From: Deltaproteobacteria bacterium
Lineage (GTDB): Bacteria > Myxococcota > B64-G9
Length of the DNA stretch: 40,549 nt
NCBI GenBank assembly: GCA_019307065.1
Contig: JAFDKH010000024.1
Coordinates: 1-40,549, forward strand
Reading direction: 5' to 3'
The notes beneath the pieces were generated by a model. That model was not told the origin of the DNA. It made no database searches and worked only from the letters and a program-made list of their open reading frames with translations. Of this stretch, positions 1-8,345 are shown piece by piece; position 1 is the first letter of the stretch; each line of letters starts with the position of its first letter. Position numbers and translations under genes: made by a program.

Positions 1-11
1 CGAATTTATGC

Positions 12-137
12 ATGACTTCGACCAAGTTCTGCAAAACCATTCTAGTCATGCTCTACCTGCTTTGTCTGGGATGTTCAGTTGACCAATGTCAGCGACTTTG
101 GATTAAGGCTGGTATTGTCAGGGGGATTTGGTATTAA
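12..137 (+). CDS. possible 41-residue mini-lipoprotein
   Basis: A short open frame starts at an ATG and ends in TAA at 135-137. The N-terminus looks like a lipoprotein signal: lysines at residues 5 and 8, a hydrophobic run at about residues 10-18, then the lipobox-like tetrad CLGC. Only about 20 residues follow the cysteine and they match nothing I recognise. No ribosome binding site is visible in the 11 bases before the ATG, and the frame is open to the window edge, so this could instead be the 3' end of a longer gene. Low confidence. Confidence 0.2.
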   Translation: MTSTKFCKTILVMLYLLCLGCSVDQCQRLWIKAGIVRGIWY

Positions 138-187
138 TTGACCATGTATTACCGAAATGGCATGTTGTCCGGGGAGGCAATTAATTA

Positions 188-1459
188 ATGCCTGAAGTTA
201 TGTTGATAGTTGCGCTTGGCTTACTTGCTTGTCTGATCATATTGCAGATCATCTCATTCAAGCGAAGTGGTGACCTGCGTCAGATTTCCAATCGACTGGA
301 TATGATTGAAAAAAGTAGTGATCGCGTAGAAAGAGCATTTCGGGAAGAGACCTCCAATAGCCGCGAGGAATCTGGCAAGCAATCGCAAAACCTGCGCGAG
401 GAAGTTTCCACAACCATTAAAGGGGCCAGTGATACTCAGATAAAGACCCTGGCTGAGATATCTAAAAATCAGCAGGGTCAGCTTGAGAGCCTGAGAACAG
501 TAGTAGAACAGAAACTCACTCAACTACAGGAAGACAACGCAAAAAAGCTCGAGCAGATGCGTCAGACCGTCGACGAGAAGCTGCAAGGCACCTTGGAGAA
601 ACGCTTGAGCGAATCGTTCAAATTAGTAAGTGAAAGGCTTGAGCAGGTTTATCAAGGTCTTGGAGAAATGAGGGTTCTGGCCGCCGGCGTTGGTGATCTG
701 AAGAAAGTCTTGACCAACGTGAAAGTGCGCGGGACCTGGGGTGAGATTCAACTGGGTAATCTGCTGGAACAAGCTCTCAGCCCCGAGCAATTTGAAAGAA
801 ATGTGGCCACAAAAGAGGGTGGCAGCGAAAGGGTTGAATTTGCCGTCAAGCTGCCCGGCCGTGACGGACAAGCAGGCTCAAATGTCTGGCTGCCGATTGA
901 TGCCAAGTTTCCTAAAGAAGACTATGATCGCCTGATCGAAGCCTCTGAGAAGGCCGACATTGAGGGAGTAGAAGAGGCCGGCAAACAACTCGAGCTCAGG
1001 ATCAAGGCCTCGGCCAGGGAAATCTGTGAAAAATACTTGAACCCGCCGACCACCACCGATTTCGGCATCATGTTCTTGCCGTCTGAAGGGTTGTATGCCG
1101 AAGTGCTGCGGCGGCCTGGATTGGTGGAGGGTTTACAGCGCGACTTCAGAATTAATGTAAGTGGCCCGACTACTTTATTGGCGTTGCTCAATAGTCTGCA
1201 AATGGGGTTCAGAACGCTTGCCATCCAGAAACGTTCCAGCGATGTCTGGATTATTTTAGGGGCGATCAAGACCGAATTCAGTAAGTTCGGAGATGTGATT
1301 AGCAAGGTTCAGAAGAAACTTACCGAAGCCAGCAATGTTATGGACACTGCCGCAGTCAGAACGCGGGCGATCGAGCGCAAGCTGCGAGACGTTGAACAAC
1401 TACCGGCCGATCGGGCCGAGAGTCTTATAGGCATCGACGCCCAGGATCCAAAAGAGTAA
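188..1459 (+). CDS. rmuC: RmuC family DNA recombination protein
   Basis: This 423-residue protein has the RmuC layout. Residues 4-24 form one N-terminal membrane anchor, about 30-160 form a long Glu/Lys/Gln-rich coiled coil, and about 165-395 form the RmuC domain, including the conserved stretch around VRGTWGEIQLGNLLE. In E. coli, RmuC limits recombination at inverted repeats and carries a nuclease-like fold; its exact reaction is unsettled. The ATG at 188 is preceded by GGGGAGG at 171-177, which supports this start. The gene leads a + strand run with the site-2 protease and tsaB genes, but an 83-bp gap follows, so co-transcription is possible rather than certain. Length and architecture are normal for the family. 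Confidence 0.93.
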   Translation: MPEVMLIVALGLLACLIILQIISFKRSGDLRQISNRLDMIEKSSDRVERAFREETSNSREESGKQSQNLREEVSTTIKGASDTQIKTLAEISKNQQGQLESLRTVVEQKLTQLQEDNAKKLEQMRQTVDEKLQGTLEKRLSESFKLVSERLEQVYQGLGEMRVLAAGVGDLKKVLTNVKVRGTWGEIQLGNLLEQALSPEQFERNVATKEGGSERVEFAVKLPGRDGQAGSNVWLPIDAKFPKEDYDRLIEASEKADIEGVEEAGKQLELRIKASAREICEKYLNPPTTTDFGIMFLPSEGLYAEVLRRPGLVEGLQRDFRINVSGPTTLLALLNSLQMGFRTLAIQKRSSDVWIILGAIKTEFSKFGDVISKVQKKLTEASNVMDTAAVRTRAIERKLRDVEQLPADRAESLIGIDAQDPKE

Positions 1460-1542
1460 ATATTATTGGTACCTTGACCATCAATTACTTTTCCTGTAGG
1501 AATGCCTGACTGGAGGGGTTGAGTATTTTTAGGCGGTGATTC

Positions 1543-3219
1543 GTGGCGAGTCTTTTCTGGTTCATAGTTCTGATTGGTATCCTGATCTTCGCACATGAAG
1601 GCGGCCACTTCACTTTTGCCAAGCTTTTCAAAGTAAAAGTTTTGACCTTTAGTCTTGGGTTTGGCACACCGATTCGGCTCGGCAAGTTCAAATTGAGCTT
1701 CAAACCCGGTGAAACCGAATATCGGATAGCCTGGTTTCCGATTGGTGGCTTCGTTCGCATGTTGGGAGATGATCCCTCCGAGGAAATCCCCGTTGCGGAC
1801 CAACCCCGAGCCTTCTCGACCCAAAAAGCCTGGAAACGGTTCCTGATTATTTTCGGGGGGCCCCTGTTCAGCGTTCTTTTAGCGGTGCCGATATACTTCG
1901 TTTTCCATCTAGTTCAGGATACGGCTCCGGCGCCGATTGTCGGCCGGGTCGTGCCTGGCTCGCCGGCTGCCCTGGCTGGAATTCATCCCAACGATCGGGT
2001 GTTCTCTATAGCTGGTTTTGAAGTCGAGACATTTGAAGATATCGACAGTGGGATACAGAGTTCAGCCGGTCAAGCGGTAAAAATCACTGTCGAACGGGCT
2101 GGAAAAAAATTGAGCTTCGATGTAAAACCCGTGCCCGAATTAGACGAAACAGGTCTCGAGCTTCTCGGGCAGCGCTGGGACGCAGGCCTGAAATACAAAC
2201 GCCAGGGCAACATTATCGGGGTCGTCAAGCCAGACTCTCCGGCAGTTCGATCGCAGTTGCAATGTTGGGACAGGATACTCGAGGTTGGCGGTATTCCCGT
2301 CGAAGGCTGGTGGGACGCCCAGTATATTATGGAAGGTAACGGCAAGCACTTGTTGCCGGTCACAGTTGTCAGGGCGGCTCACGTAGAGGCGGGTGCAGTA
2401 ACTGTGAAGACTCCGGCCCTGATGGAAACCTTTGTACGACCAGACGACGTATCAAAGGCACCCGAAGGGACGCTGCATACCAAGCTGGCTTATTTTGGAA
2501 TCGAGCCGATCGATCTTTACATTGGTGAGGTCTCAGAAGGTTTGCCGGCTGATCGTAATGGTTTGGTTGCAGGCGACAAGATCATTTCGGTGGGTGGCCA
2601 GCCGATATTCAGTTGGGAACAATTTTCGCTGGCTGTCGCCGAACAGCCGGATGACATGATAAGAGTCCAGATTCGACACGCCGGAAGCTTGAGAAATATC
2701 GAATTCAAACCCGAGGTTATAACCCAAACCAACGAGTTCAAGCAGAAGATCAGAAAACTTGGATTGGGCGTGAGTTACATGCCCAATACTCTATTCGGCC
2801 AACGAATTGCACGGCCTGATCGATTTTTGTATGCATCCAAAATGGCCTTTGTGGATACCGGCAATGCCATTTCAATGAACATAATTGGTTTTGTACGGAT
2901 CTTTCAGGGCAGGGTCAAGCCAAGCGAGGCCATCGGGGGGCCTTTGATGATCGCCGACATTGCCGGCAAATCGGCGGAAAAGGGCTGGCAATATTTCGTG
3001 CAGATGATGGCTTTTCTTACGACTTTGTTGGGCATTCTCAACTTACTTCCCATTCCGATCCTGGATGGCGGTCATATTGCTTTTATTTTGATTGAGGTGC
3101 TTATCCGCCGGCCGGTTTCGATCAAGACCAGGGTCGTATCGACATATATCGGATTGATCCTGCTGGCCGGACTTATGATTTTTGCTCTGGGTAATGATAT
3201 TCACCGATACTGGTCTTGA
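1543..3219 (+). CDS. rseP: RseP-type site-2 intramembrane zinc protease with three PDZ domains
   Basis: This 558-residue membrane metalloprotease belongs to peptidase family M50. The zinc site is HEGGH at residues 18-22 in the first membrane helix. The second metal-binding motif, NLLPIPILDGG, lies at 500-510 with Asp508 as the expected ligand. Three PDZ-like segments can be read between the helices, at about 130-195, 222-290 and 325-395, where E. coli RseP (about 450 residues) has two. Such proteases cut anti-sigma factors and leftover signal peptides within the membrane. The start is GTG at 1543, with AGGCGGTGA just upstream. A 31-bp gap to tsaB suggests co-transcription. The family assignment is firm; which substrate it cleaves here is unknown. 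Confidence 0.93.
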   Translation: MASLFWFIVLIGILIFAHEGGHFTFAKLFKVKVLTFSLGFGTPIRLGKFKLSFKPGETEYRIAWFPIGGFVRMLGDDPSEEIPVADQPRAFSTQKAWKRFLIIFGGPLFSVLLAVPIYFVFHLVQDTAPAPIVGRVVPGSPAALAGIHPNDRVFSIAGFEVETFEDIDSGIQSSAGQAVKITVERAGKKLSFDVKPVPELDETGLELLGQRWDAGLKYKRQGNIIGVVKPDSPAVRSQLQCWDRILEVGGIPVEGWWDAQYIMEGNGKHLLPVTVVRAAHVEAGAVTVKTPALMETFVRPDDVSKAPEGTLHTKLAYFGIEPIDLYIGEVSEGLPADRNGLVAGDKIISVGGQPIFSWEQFSLAVAEQPDDMIRVQIRHAGSLRNIEFKPEVITQTNEFKQKIRKLGLGVSYMPNTLFGQRIARPDRFLYASKMAFVDTGNAISMNIIGFVRIFQGRVKPSEAIGGPLMIADIAGKSAEKGWQYFVQMMAFLTTLLGILNLLPIPILDGGHIAFILIEVLIRRPVSIKTRVVSTYIGLILLAGLMIFALGNDIHRYWS

Positions 3220-3250
3220 TCTTCAGCTAGTGGCCGGCTAGGGTTTTGTA

Positions 3251-3952
3251 GTGATAATATTGGCTTTGGATACGGCGACCCCGGTAACTTCCGTTGCTCT
3301 GCTCGATGATAATCAGTTGTTGGGGCAGGTTAGCGAACCTTCAAAAAATCATTCGCGGACTCTGCTGATTGCTATCGACCGACTCGTCAGCCAGCTTGGG
3401 TTGGCGCGGCATGATCTCGGAGCAATAGCTGTCGGCCTAGGCCCGGGCTCGTTCACCGGAATCAGGGTCGGATTGACTTTGGCTAAAAGCCTGTCGTTTG
3501 CTCTGCGAATACCTCTGGCAGGTGTTTCAACATTACGGGCCTTGGCGGAAAACGGCAAATCGCAGGGTGCCGAATGGATTTGCCCGGCCCTGGATGCTTT
3601 GAGGAACGAGGTCTACAGTGCTTGTTATCTGGAGCGTCAAGGTTCGTTGAGTGTCGTCCAGGCCGAAGCTGCCCGTGAACCGCACGATTGGGCTTTAGAG
3701 CTTTCGGCCAGCGGAAAGAAATGTTTGCTGCTCGGCTCCGGGGTGAAGCGCTACCCGGAGATTTTTGAAGATCAGCTGGGCAACTCAGCGATTGTAGTCC
3801 CTGAAGAAAGACTGCATGTTATATCGGCCGTAGCGATCGGTTTCTTGGCAAGAGAAAAATTGCAGCTCGGTGCGAGCGATGACCCGCACAAGCTCGAGCC
3901 GATGTATTGTCGACTTTCCCAGGCAGAGCTCGTCCGTAACTCAAAAATGTAA
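3251..3952 (+). CDS. tsaB: tRNA N6-threonylcarbamoyladenosine biosynthesis protein TsaB
   Basis: The 233-residue product matches TsaB, the ASKHA-fold partner of TsaD and TsaE in making the t6A37 modification of ANN-decoding tRNAs. The N-terminus reads LALDTATPVTSVALL, followed by NHSRTLL and the hallmark GLGPGSFTGIRVGL. TsaB is a catalytically degenerate scaffold that dimerises with TsaD. The start is GTG at 3251. The gene ends four bases before the convergent PHP gene, leaving no room for a classical terminator. Length is normal for the family (about 220-240 residues). The tsaD, tsaC and tsaE partners are not in this window. Confidence 0.94.
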   Translation: MIILALDTATPVTSVALLDDNQLLGQVSEPSKNHSRTLLIAIDRLVSQLGLARHDLGAIAVGLGPGSFTGIRVGLTLAKSLSFALRIPLAGVSTLRALAENGKSQGAEWICPALDALRNEVYSACYLERQGSLSVVQAEAAREPHDWALELSASGKKCLLLGSGVKRYPEIFEDQLGNSAIVVPEERLHVISAVAIGFLAREKLQLGASDDPHKLEPMYCRLSQAELVRNSKM

Positions 3953-3955
3953 ACT

Positions 3956-4738
3956 TTATCTGTCCGATTTCTTGGAGCCGCGCCTCGGAGGTCGTGAAGA
4001 GCGCCGGGATGATCTCCGGTCGTTTTGACGTCGGGGCGGGCGACCGCGGCCAGCGGTTCTATCGCCTGAATCTCGTCTACGTGGGCTGATACCAATTGCC
4101 GGCTTGCCGAGTGAAACCGGCCAGACATCGAAAGATTTAATACAGGCTATGAGATCAGCCTCGCATTTAAGTTGCTTGCCGAACAAAGTGGCTACTTTAC
4201 CCAGAAGATCGAGGTCTTTGCGTGCGTCGCTGCCACCGACTCCGGGCAGGCCGGACCCGGCCGCAACTTCCTCGGCGAGTTCGTTGGCCAGACTAGTACG
4301 GCTGGCGTTGAGCACCTCGACCGCAGACACTCCCTTGAGTTGAACGAGTGAATCGCCAGGCGACTCTTCAATGCTGCGATCGTATGGATGGGCCGCGATA
4401 ATTACTCCAGAGCGCTGCGTGACCTGGTCGGCAAGTAATTTGTAGCTGGCCCGGCCCTGGTCATCTAATTTTAGCAGACTCGAGATATCTTCCAGGCCTT
4501 CCGGTTCAGGCAGGAACACCAGGAAGTGTCCGCAATCAGTAACCGCTTCAAAGCCAAGCAGAACCAGAAGATCAGCTTCAGCGCCAAGTCGTTTGGCCTC
4601 GGCCAAGCCTTCGATGGTGTGAGTGTCAGTCAGACATATTCCGTCCAGCCCGTCTTGTTTTGCCCGGGCAATCAACTGCTCGATCGAAAAGGGAACATTT
4701 TCGGAATTATTTGAATGGACATGAATGTCAATTAGCAC
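3956..4738 (-). CDS. PHP-domain metal-dependent phosphoesterase with Arg-rich C-terminal tail
   Basis: The 260-residue protein opens with the PHP signature DIHVHSNNS and then LTDTHTIEG. It continues with AAHPYDR and GGSDARKDLD, which supply the His/Asp ligands of the usual metal centre. The closest recognisable group is small stand-alone PHP proteins (TrpH/YciV-like, 3',5'-nucleotide phosphatase type), but the substrate cannot be read from the sequence. The last 42 residues (encoded at 3959-4084) are a low-complexity tail with 16 Arg and 2 Lys, plus Pro, Ser and Gly. It lies outside the catalytic fold and may bind RNA or other polyanions (inference). The start is GTG at 4738, preceded by GGGAGG on the minus strand. 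It lies 76 bp downstream of the kinase gene and could be co-transcribed with it. Confidence 0.86.
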   Translation of the reverse strand: MLIDIHVHSNNSENVPFSIEQLIARAKQDGLDGICLTDTHTIEGLAEAKRLGAEADLLVLLGFEAVTDCGHFLVFLPEPEGLEDISSLLKLDDQGRASYKLLADQVTQRSGVIIAAHPYDRSIEESPGDSLVQLKGVSAVEVLNASRTSLANELAEEVAAGSGLPGVGGSDARKDLDLLGKVATLFGKQLKCEADLIACIKSFDVWPVSLGKPAIGISPRRRDSGDRTAGRGRPPRRQNDRRSSRRSSRPPRRGSKKSDR

Positions 4739-4814
4739 GAAAGCCTCCCGAGCTGAATATGATTTTGCGGAGAGGATGCTAGCACGAAGGATAGCAGGGT
4801 TCTAGCAAAAAGGG

Positions 4815-7800
4815 CTAGTCTTGCCCTGCGAAAATTTTCAAATCAAATCCATCTAGTTTCATTCCGGCGGATTTCTCGGCCGAATCAAGCAGCTTTTGCG
4901 GCTCGACATCCAGCGAAGAAAAATCAATCGGGTACAGCTTGACATCATCGCCGTCACCAATCGCAATTATGGACCCGTCGGGCGAGAATTCGATAGCAAC
5001 GACTTCACTTGTGGCCGGGATTTTCAAAAGCGGCTTGCTTGACTCGAGTGACCATAACCTGACAGTCAGATCGTCGCTGGCCGTAGCCAGCAAGCTTTCA
5101 TCCGGAGAAAACCTGACCGCGTTGACCCATTGTTCGTGACCGACAAAGCGACCTAGCTCTCGGCCGTTGGTAGGATCCCAGACAATGGCCAGACCGTCTT
5201 TACTCGAAGAAGCCAGTTTGGTTCCCGATTTCGAAAAAGCAACACCGGAAATCCAGTCAGTGTGTCCTCCGAGCACCCTCAACTGTTCGCCGGAGCGGGG
5301 ATCCCAGAGCCGCACAGTTTTGTCGTAGCCGGCGGTGGCCAGTATTTTACTATTGGGAGAAAATGCGACCTTGTCGACTTCAGACTTGTGACCTTTGAGA
5401 GTCAGCAACTGTTTGCCGGTCTCGACATCCCAAATGATTGCGGTGCGGTCGGTACTCGAAGATGCAAGCAGCTCACCGTCTGGTGAAAATGCAACCCCAT
5501 AGACCGAATCTTTATGGCCCTTGAGCACATTGGTGACTTTTCGTTTTCTAAGATCCCAGATCCGGATGGTTTTATCGCGACAAGCCGAAGCCAGCCGGGT
5601 GGCGTCGGGACTCAGCGCCAAATCATCGATGATATCCTTGTGCCCACGAAGTACGGCTTTTAGGCGGCCCGTTTTGGGGTCCCAAATTCTGATTGTTTTA
5701 TCCCATCCAGCCGAGGCCAGTAGACTGCCATCGGAAGAATAGGTGACCGCGTAGACGGTTCCCTTGTGGCCTCTGAGAGAGATGAGTTTTCTGCTAGTCC
5801 CGAGGTTCCAGACCTTGGCGATCTTGTCGTATCCCACGGAGACAAGCTGAGGGCTTTTGTGGGCAAAAGCCACGCCATAAACAAAAGCCTGATGGCCAAA
5901 CGTCAACAAAAGCTGACCGGTTTTGACGTTCCAGATGCGGACTGTTCGGTCGTAGCTGGCTGAGGCGAGCAGGCTGCCATCGGCTGAAAAAGCAACACTC
6001 AATATGCCGTCTTTATTTCCTAGAAGTGTTTTTGACAACTTTCGGGTTGCGACGTTCCACAGATAGATTTTCTGGTCGTTCCCCGCCGAAGCCAATATCT
6101 TGCCGTCAGGAGAGAAAACCACGTAGTTGACACTTCCTGTGTGACCCTCAAACGAATGCTCTTGGGTTCCCTTGGGGAGTTGCCAAAGTCTGACGGTCTT
6201 ATCATCACCGGCGGATGCGATCAGTTTGCCGTTGGGAGAATAGGCCAGGCAGTTTACTTTGCCGTTGTGGCCCTTGATGGTCTGTTCTGGTTTCTTGTTT
6301 CTTGGCTTCCAGATTCGAATCGTACTATCTGCGCTGGCTGATGCAAAGAAACGGCCGTCGGGCGAGAAATCGACCCCTAATACTGGTTCAGAATGAGCCC
6401 GCACACTGTAAAGAAGTTTTCCGTTAGCGACATTCCAGAGCTTGATGGTTTTATCGTGTCCGGCCGAGATCAGATGTTTGGCATCAGGAGAGTAAGAAAT
6501 ATTATAGACGCGGTCGGTATGACCTTTTAGAACGAGGGCTTTGTCCGAGTTCATATGCCAGATGTTTATATTACCATCAGTCCTGCCGGCACAGAATGTT
6601 GCATCGTCCGGGGCGAAATGGACTCTGGTCAATACTTCACTGGCGCGCAAGATTTTAGTCAGGCTGGCGCGTAGTTGAAAACTCGTACGATATATTTGCG
6701 AGGCAGCTTCCACACGCAGGTCGTGACTGTTTGGAAAAAGCTGATTGAAACCGGCTGAGTAAAACGGGCTTTTTGGGTGGGACGGGTTGTGAAACAAAGA
6801 GGCTGCTGCGAAAATATCAGTCGAAAGAAAACGTTTGTCGGCCATTAAACGATCGGCCTTTTCCGCATAGGCTTGGGCTAGATGATGATTGGCCACCAGG
6901 CGTTCGGCGTGTTCTTTTGCCTGAGCAGTTTCTGCAAGTTCACGGGCCTGACTTTCGTTTTTTCTCGCGATTGTTTCAGCGCGATAGGAGACCGAGACGA
7001 AAATGAGAGCTCCAATGATTACAGCCAGAACCAACCCAACCGCGCCGAAGGCAACTTTGTGCTTGAGGGCATAGCGTTTTAATAGTTCCCACGAACTGTA
7101 ATCGTAGGCAGTGACTTTCTCGCCGGTCATATAGGCGCCAACGTCCTTGGAAAAGTCCTTGGCGCTCTGGTAGCGGTTTTGCTTGTTACGCCGCAAGGCC
7201 TTTTGGGCAATCGCAGCCAGCTCGGCCGATGCATCCGGGTTTTGTTCGAGAACCGGACTGACACGTTTCCTGCCGGCCTTGAGCAGGATCTCTACTCTTT
7301 GTTTTCCGGTAAAGGGTGGTCGCCCAGTCAGGATCTCATAGAGTACAGAACCCAGGCCCCATATGTCGGAACGTTCATCAATAAGATCGATTTCACCGCG
7401 AGCCTGCTCGGGGCTCATGTATGATGGAGTGCCCATAGCCGAGCCGGCGGTTGTTTTTTCGATATCGTCTCCATGAAGGAGTTTTAACTCCTTGGCTATG
7501 TCGCGAGCTCCGATATCCTGCTTGCCCTTTACCTTGGCAATTCCCCAATCGAGCAAGACCGTCTCGCCGAATTCGCCGACCATGACGTTCGAGGGCTTGA
7601 TATCCCGGTGGACAACTCCGCGGCTATGCGCATAGGCGATTGCGTTGCACATATCCCAGAAAGCGCCAAGTAATTTCATGCGCTCAGGCAGATCTTTGCA
7701 CTCTTCTAATTTCTGGGCCAGGGTTTGCCCGCGAACCATGCGCATAGTGTAATAGAAGGTGCCGTCTAGTCGACGGCCGACCTCGTAGACCGGCACGATA

Positions 7801-8345
7801 TTGGGATGCTCCAGTTGGCCGGTAACCCTGGCTTCGCGCAGGAAACGAACGACTCCGGGGATCGATTGGGGGCTGGCCCAAGGGGAAGTCGCTTCACCTT
7901 CCGGACCGGGCTCGGGTAACAGTTCTTTCAGCGCCACGTCGCGGCCGATGTGTTCATCGAAGATCCTCCAGACTTTAGCCTGGCCGCCGCGGCCGTGAAC
8001 ATTGCGAACAGAATAGCGCCCGGGCTGTTCGGGAGTAACCGTTCCGATAGTGTCGTCGAGGTTGTCGGATACACCGACCCTGATCGATTCGATGTCCTCG
8101 GCGACCGTTCCCATCTGGTCGGACAGAGCTTTTTGTACCAGCCGCGAAATAACCGCTTTTTGCTGGTCGGTGATTGAGCCATCGGCTTCGAGCTGATCGG
8201 CTAAGTTCTTCTTGCGCGAAGTCAGGCTGGCTTTGACAGCCGTTGCAACCTGTTCGGGGGTTGCAAAGCCTCGCTCGGTGACTAGCACGGCAAAAAGCAG
8301 TTGTTCGTCTGTGTTTTCGGTTGTCAAAACCTGTTTTACTCGCAA
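4815..8345 (-). CDS. membrane Ser/Thr protein kinase with 14 WD40 repeats
   Basis: The 1176-residue protein has four parts. Residues 1-80 resemble the small helical region before planctomycete/myxobacterial kinases. Residues 111-405 form a Hanks-type kinase with the glycine loop GRGGQAKVW, Lys140, catalytic loop HRDIKPSN (Asp248), a DWG in place of DFG (266-268) and GTPSYMSPEQ. One membrane helix lies at about 431-454. After a charged coiled segment, WD40 repeats fill about 570-1145; I count 14, enough for two seven-bladed propellers. The kinase should be cytoplasmic, which places the propellers across the membrane if the single helix is right. The start appears to be TTG at 8343-8345, overlapping the end of the radical SAM gene by 10 bp and suggesting coupled translation. 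Ligand and targets are unknown. Confidence 0.93.
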   Translation of the reverse strand: MRVKQVLTTENTDEQLLFAVLVTERGFATPEQVATAVKASLTSRKKNLADQLEADGSITDQQKAVISRLVQKALSDQMGTVAEDIESIRVGVSDNLDDTIGTVTPEQPGRYSVRNVHGRGGQAKVWRIFDEHIGRDVALKELLPEPGPEGEATSPWASPQSIPGVVRFLREARVTGQLEHPNIVPVYEVGRRLDGTFYYTMRMVRGQTLAQKLEECKDLPERMKLLGAFWDMCNAIAYAHSRGVVHRDIKPSNVMVGEFGETVLLDWGIAKVKGKQDIGARDIAKELKLLHGDDIEKTTAGSAMGTPSYMSPEQARGEIDLIDERSDIWGLGSVLYEILTGRPPFTGKQRVEILLKAGRKRVSPVLEQNPDASAELAAIAQKALRRNKQNRYQSAKDFSKDVGAYMTGEKVTAYDYSSWELLKRYALKHKVAFGAVGLVLAVIIGALIFVSVSYRAETIARKNESQARELAETAQAKEHAERLVANHHLAQAYAEKADRLMADKRFLSTDIFAAASLFHNPSHPKSPFYSAGFNQLFPNSHDLRVEAASQIYRTSFQLRASLTKILRASEVLTRVHFAPDDATFCAGRTDGNINIWHMNSDKALVLKGHTDRVYNISYSPDAKHLISAGHDKTIKLWNVANGKLLYSVRAHSEPVLGVDFSPDGRFFASASADSTIRIWKPRNKKPEQTIKGHNGKVNCLAYSPNGKLIASAGDDKTVRLWQLPKGTQEHSFEGHTGSVNYVVFSPDGKILASAGNDQKIYLWNVATRKLSKTLLGNKDGILSVAFSADGSLLASASYDRTVRIWNVKTGQLLLTFGHQAFVYGVAFAHKSPQLVSVGYDKIAKVWNLGTSRKLISLRGHKGTVYAVTYSSDGSLLASAGWDKTIRIWDPKTGRLKAVLRGHKDIIDDLALSPDATRLASACRDKTIRIWDLRKRKVTNVLKGHKDSVYGVAFSPDGELLASSSTDRTAIIWDVETGKQLLTLKGHKSEVDKVAFSPNSKILATAGYDKTVRLWDPRSGEQLRVLGGHTDWISGVAFSKSGTKLASSSKDGLAIVWDPTNGRELGRFVGHEQWVNAVRFSPDESLLATASDDLTVRLWSLESSKPLLKIPATSEVVAIEFSPDGSIIAIGDGDDVKLYPIDFSSLDVEPQKLLDSAEKSAGMKLDGFDLKIFAGQD
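4911..6638 (-). repeat. 14 tandem WD40 repeat units inside the kinase gene
   Basis: This part of the kinase gene encodes 14 consecutive units of about 41-42 residues. Each follows the pattern V..V.FSPDG..LASAS.D.T.RIW, with a GH dipeptide near the next unit's start. Units 8-11 are the most regular, while units 1, 7 and 14 are degenerate. Fourteen units fit two complete seven-bladed propellers. The nucleotide sequence has diverged more than the protein pattern, so the duplications look old. Confidence 0.85.

Noticed and set aside
3219..3251. A terminator between the site-2 protease and tsaB genes
   Set aside because: No stem with a T-run is visible in the 31-bp gap.
4739..4814. CTAGC-N7-GCTAG hairpin between the kinase and PHP genes as a terminator
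   Set aside because: The stem is five pairs and no T-run follows on the minus strand, so it does not meet the usual criteria.
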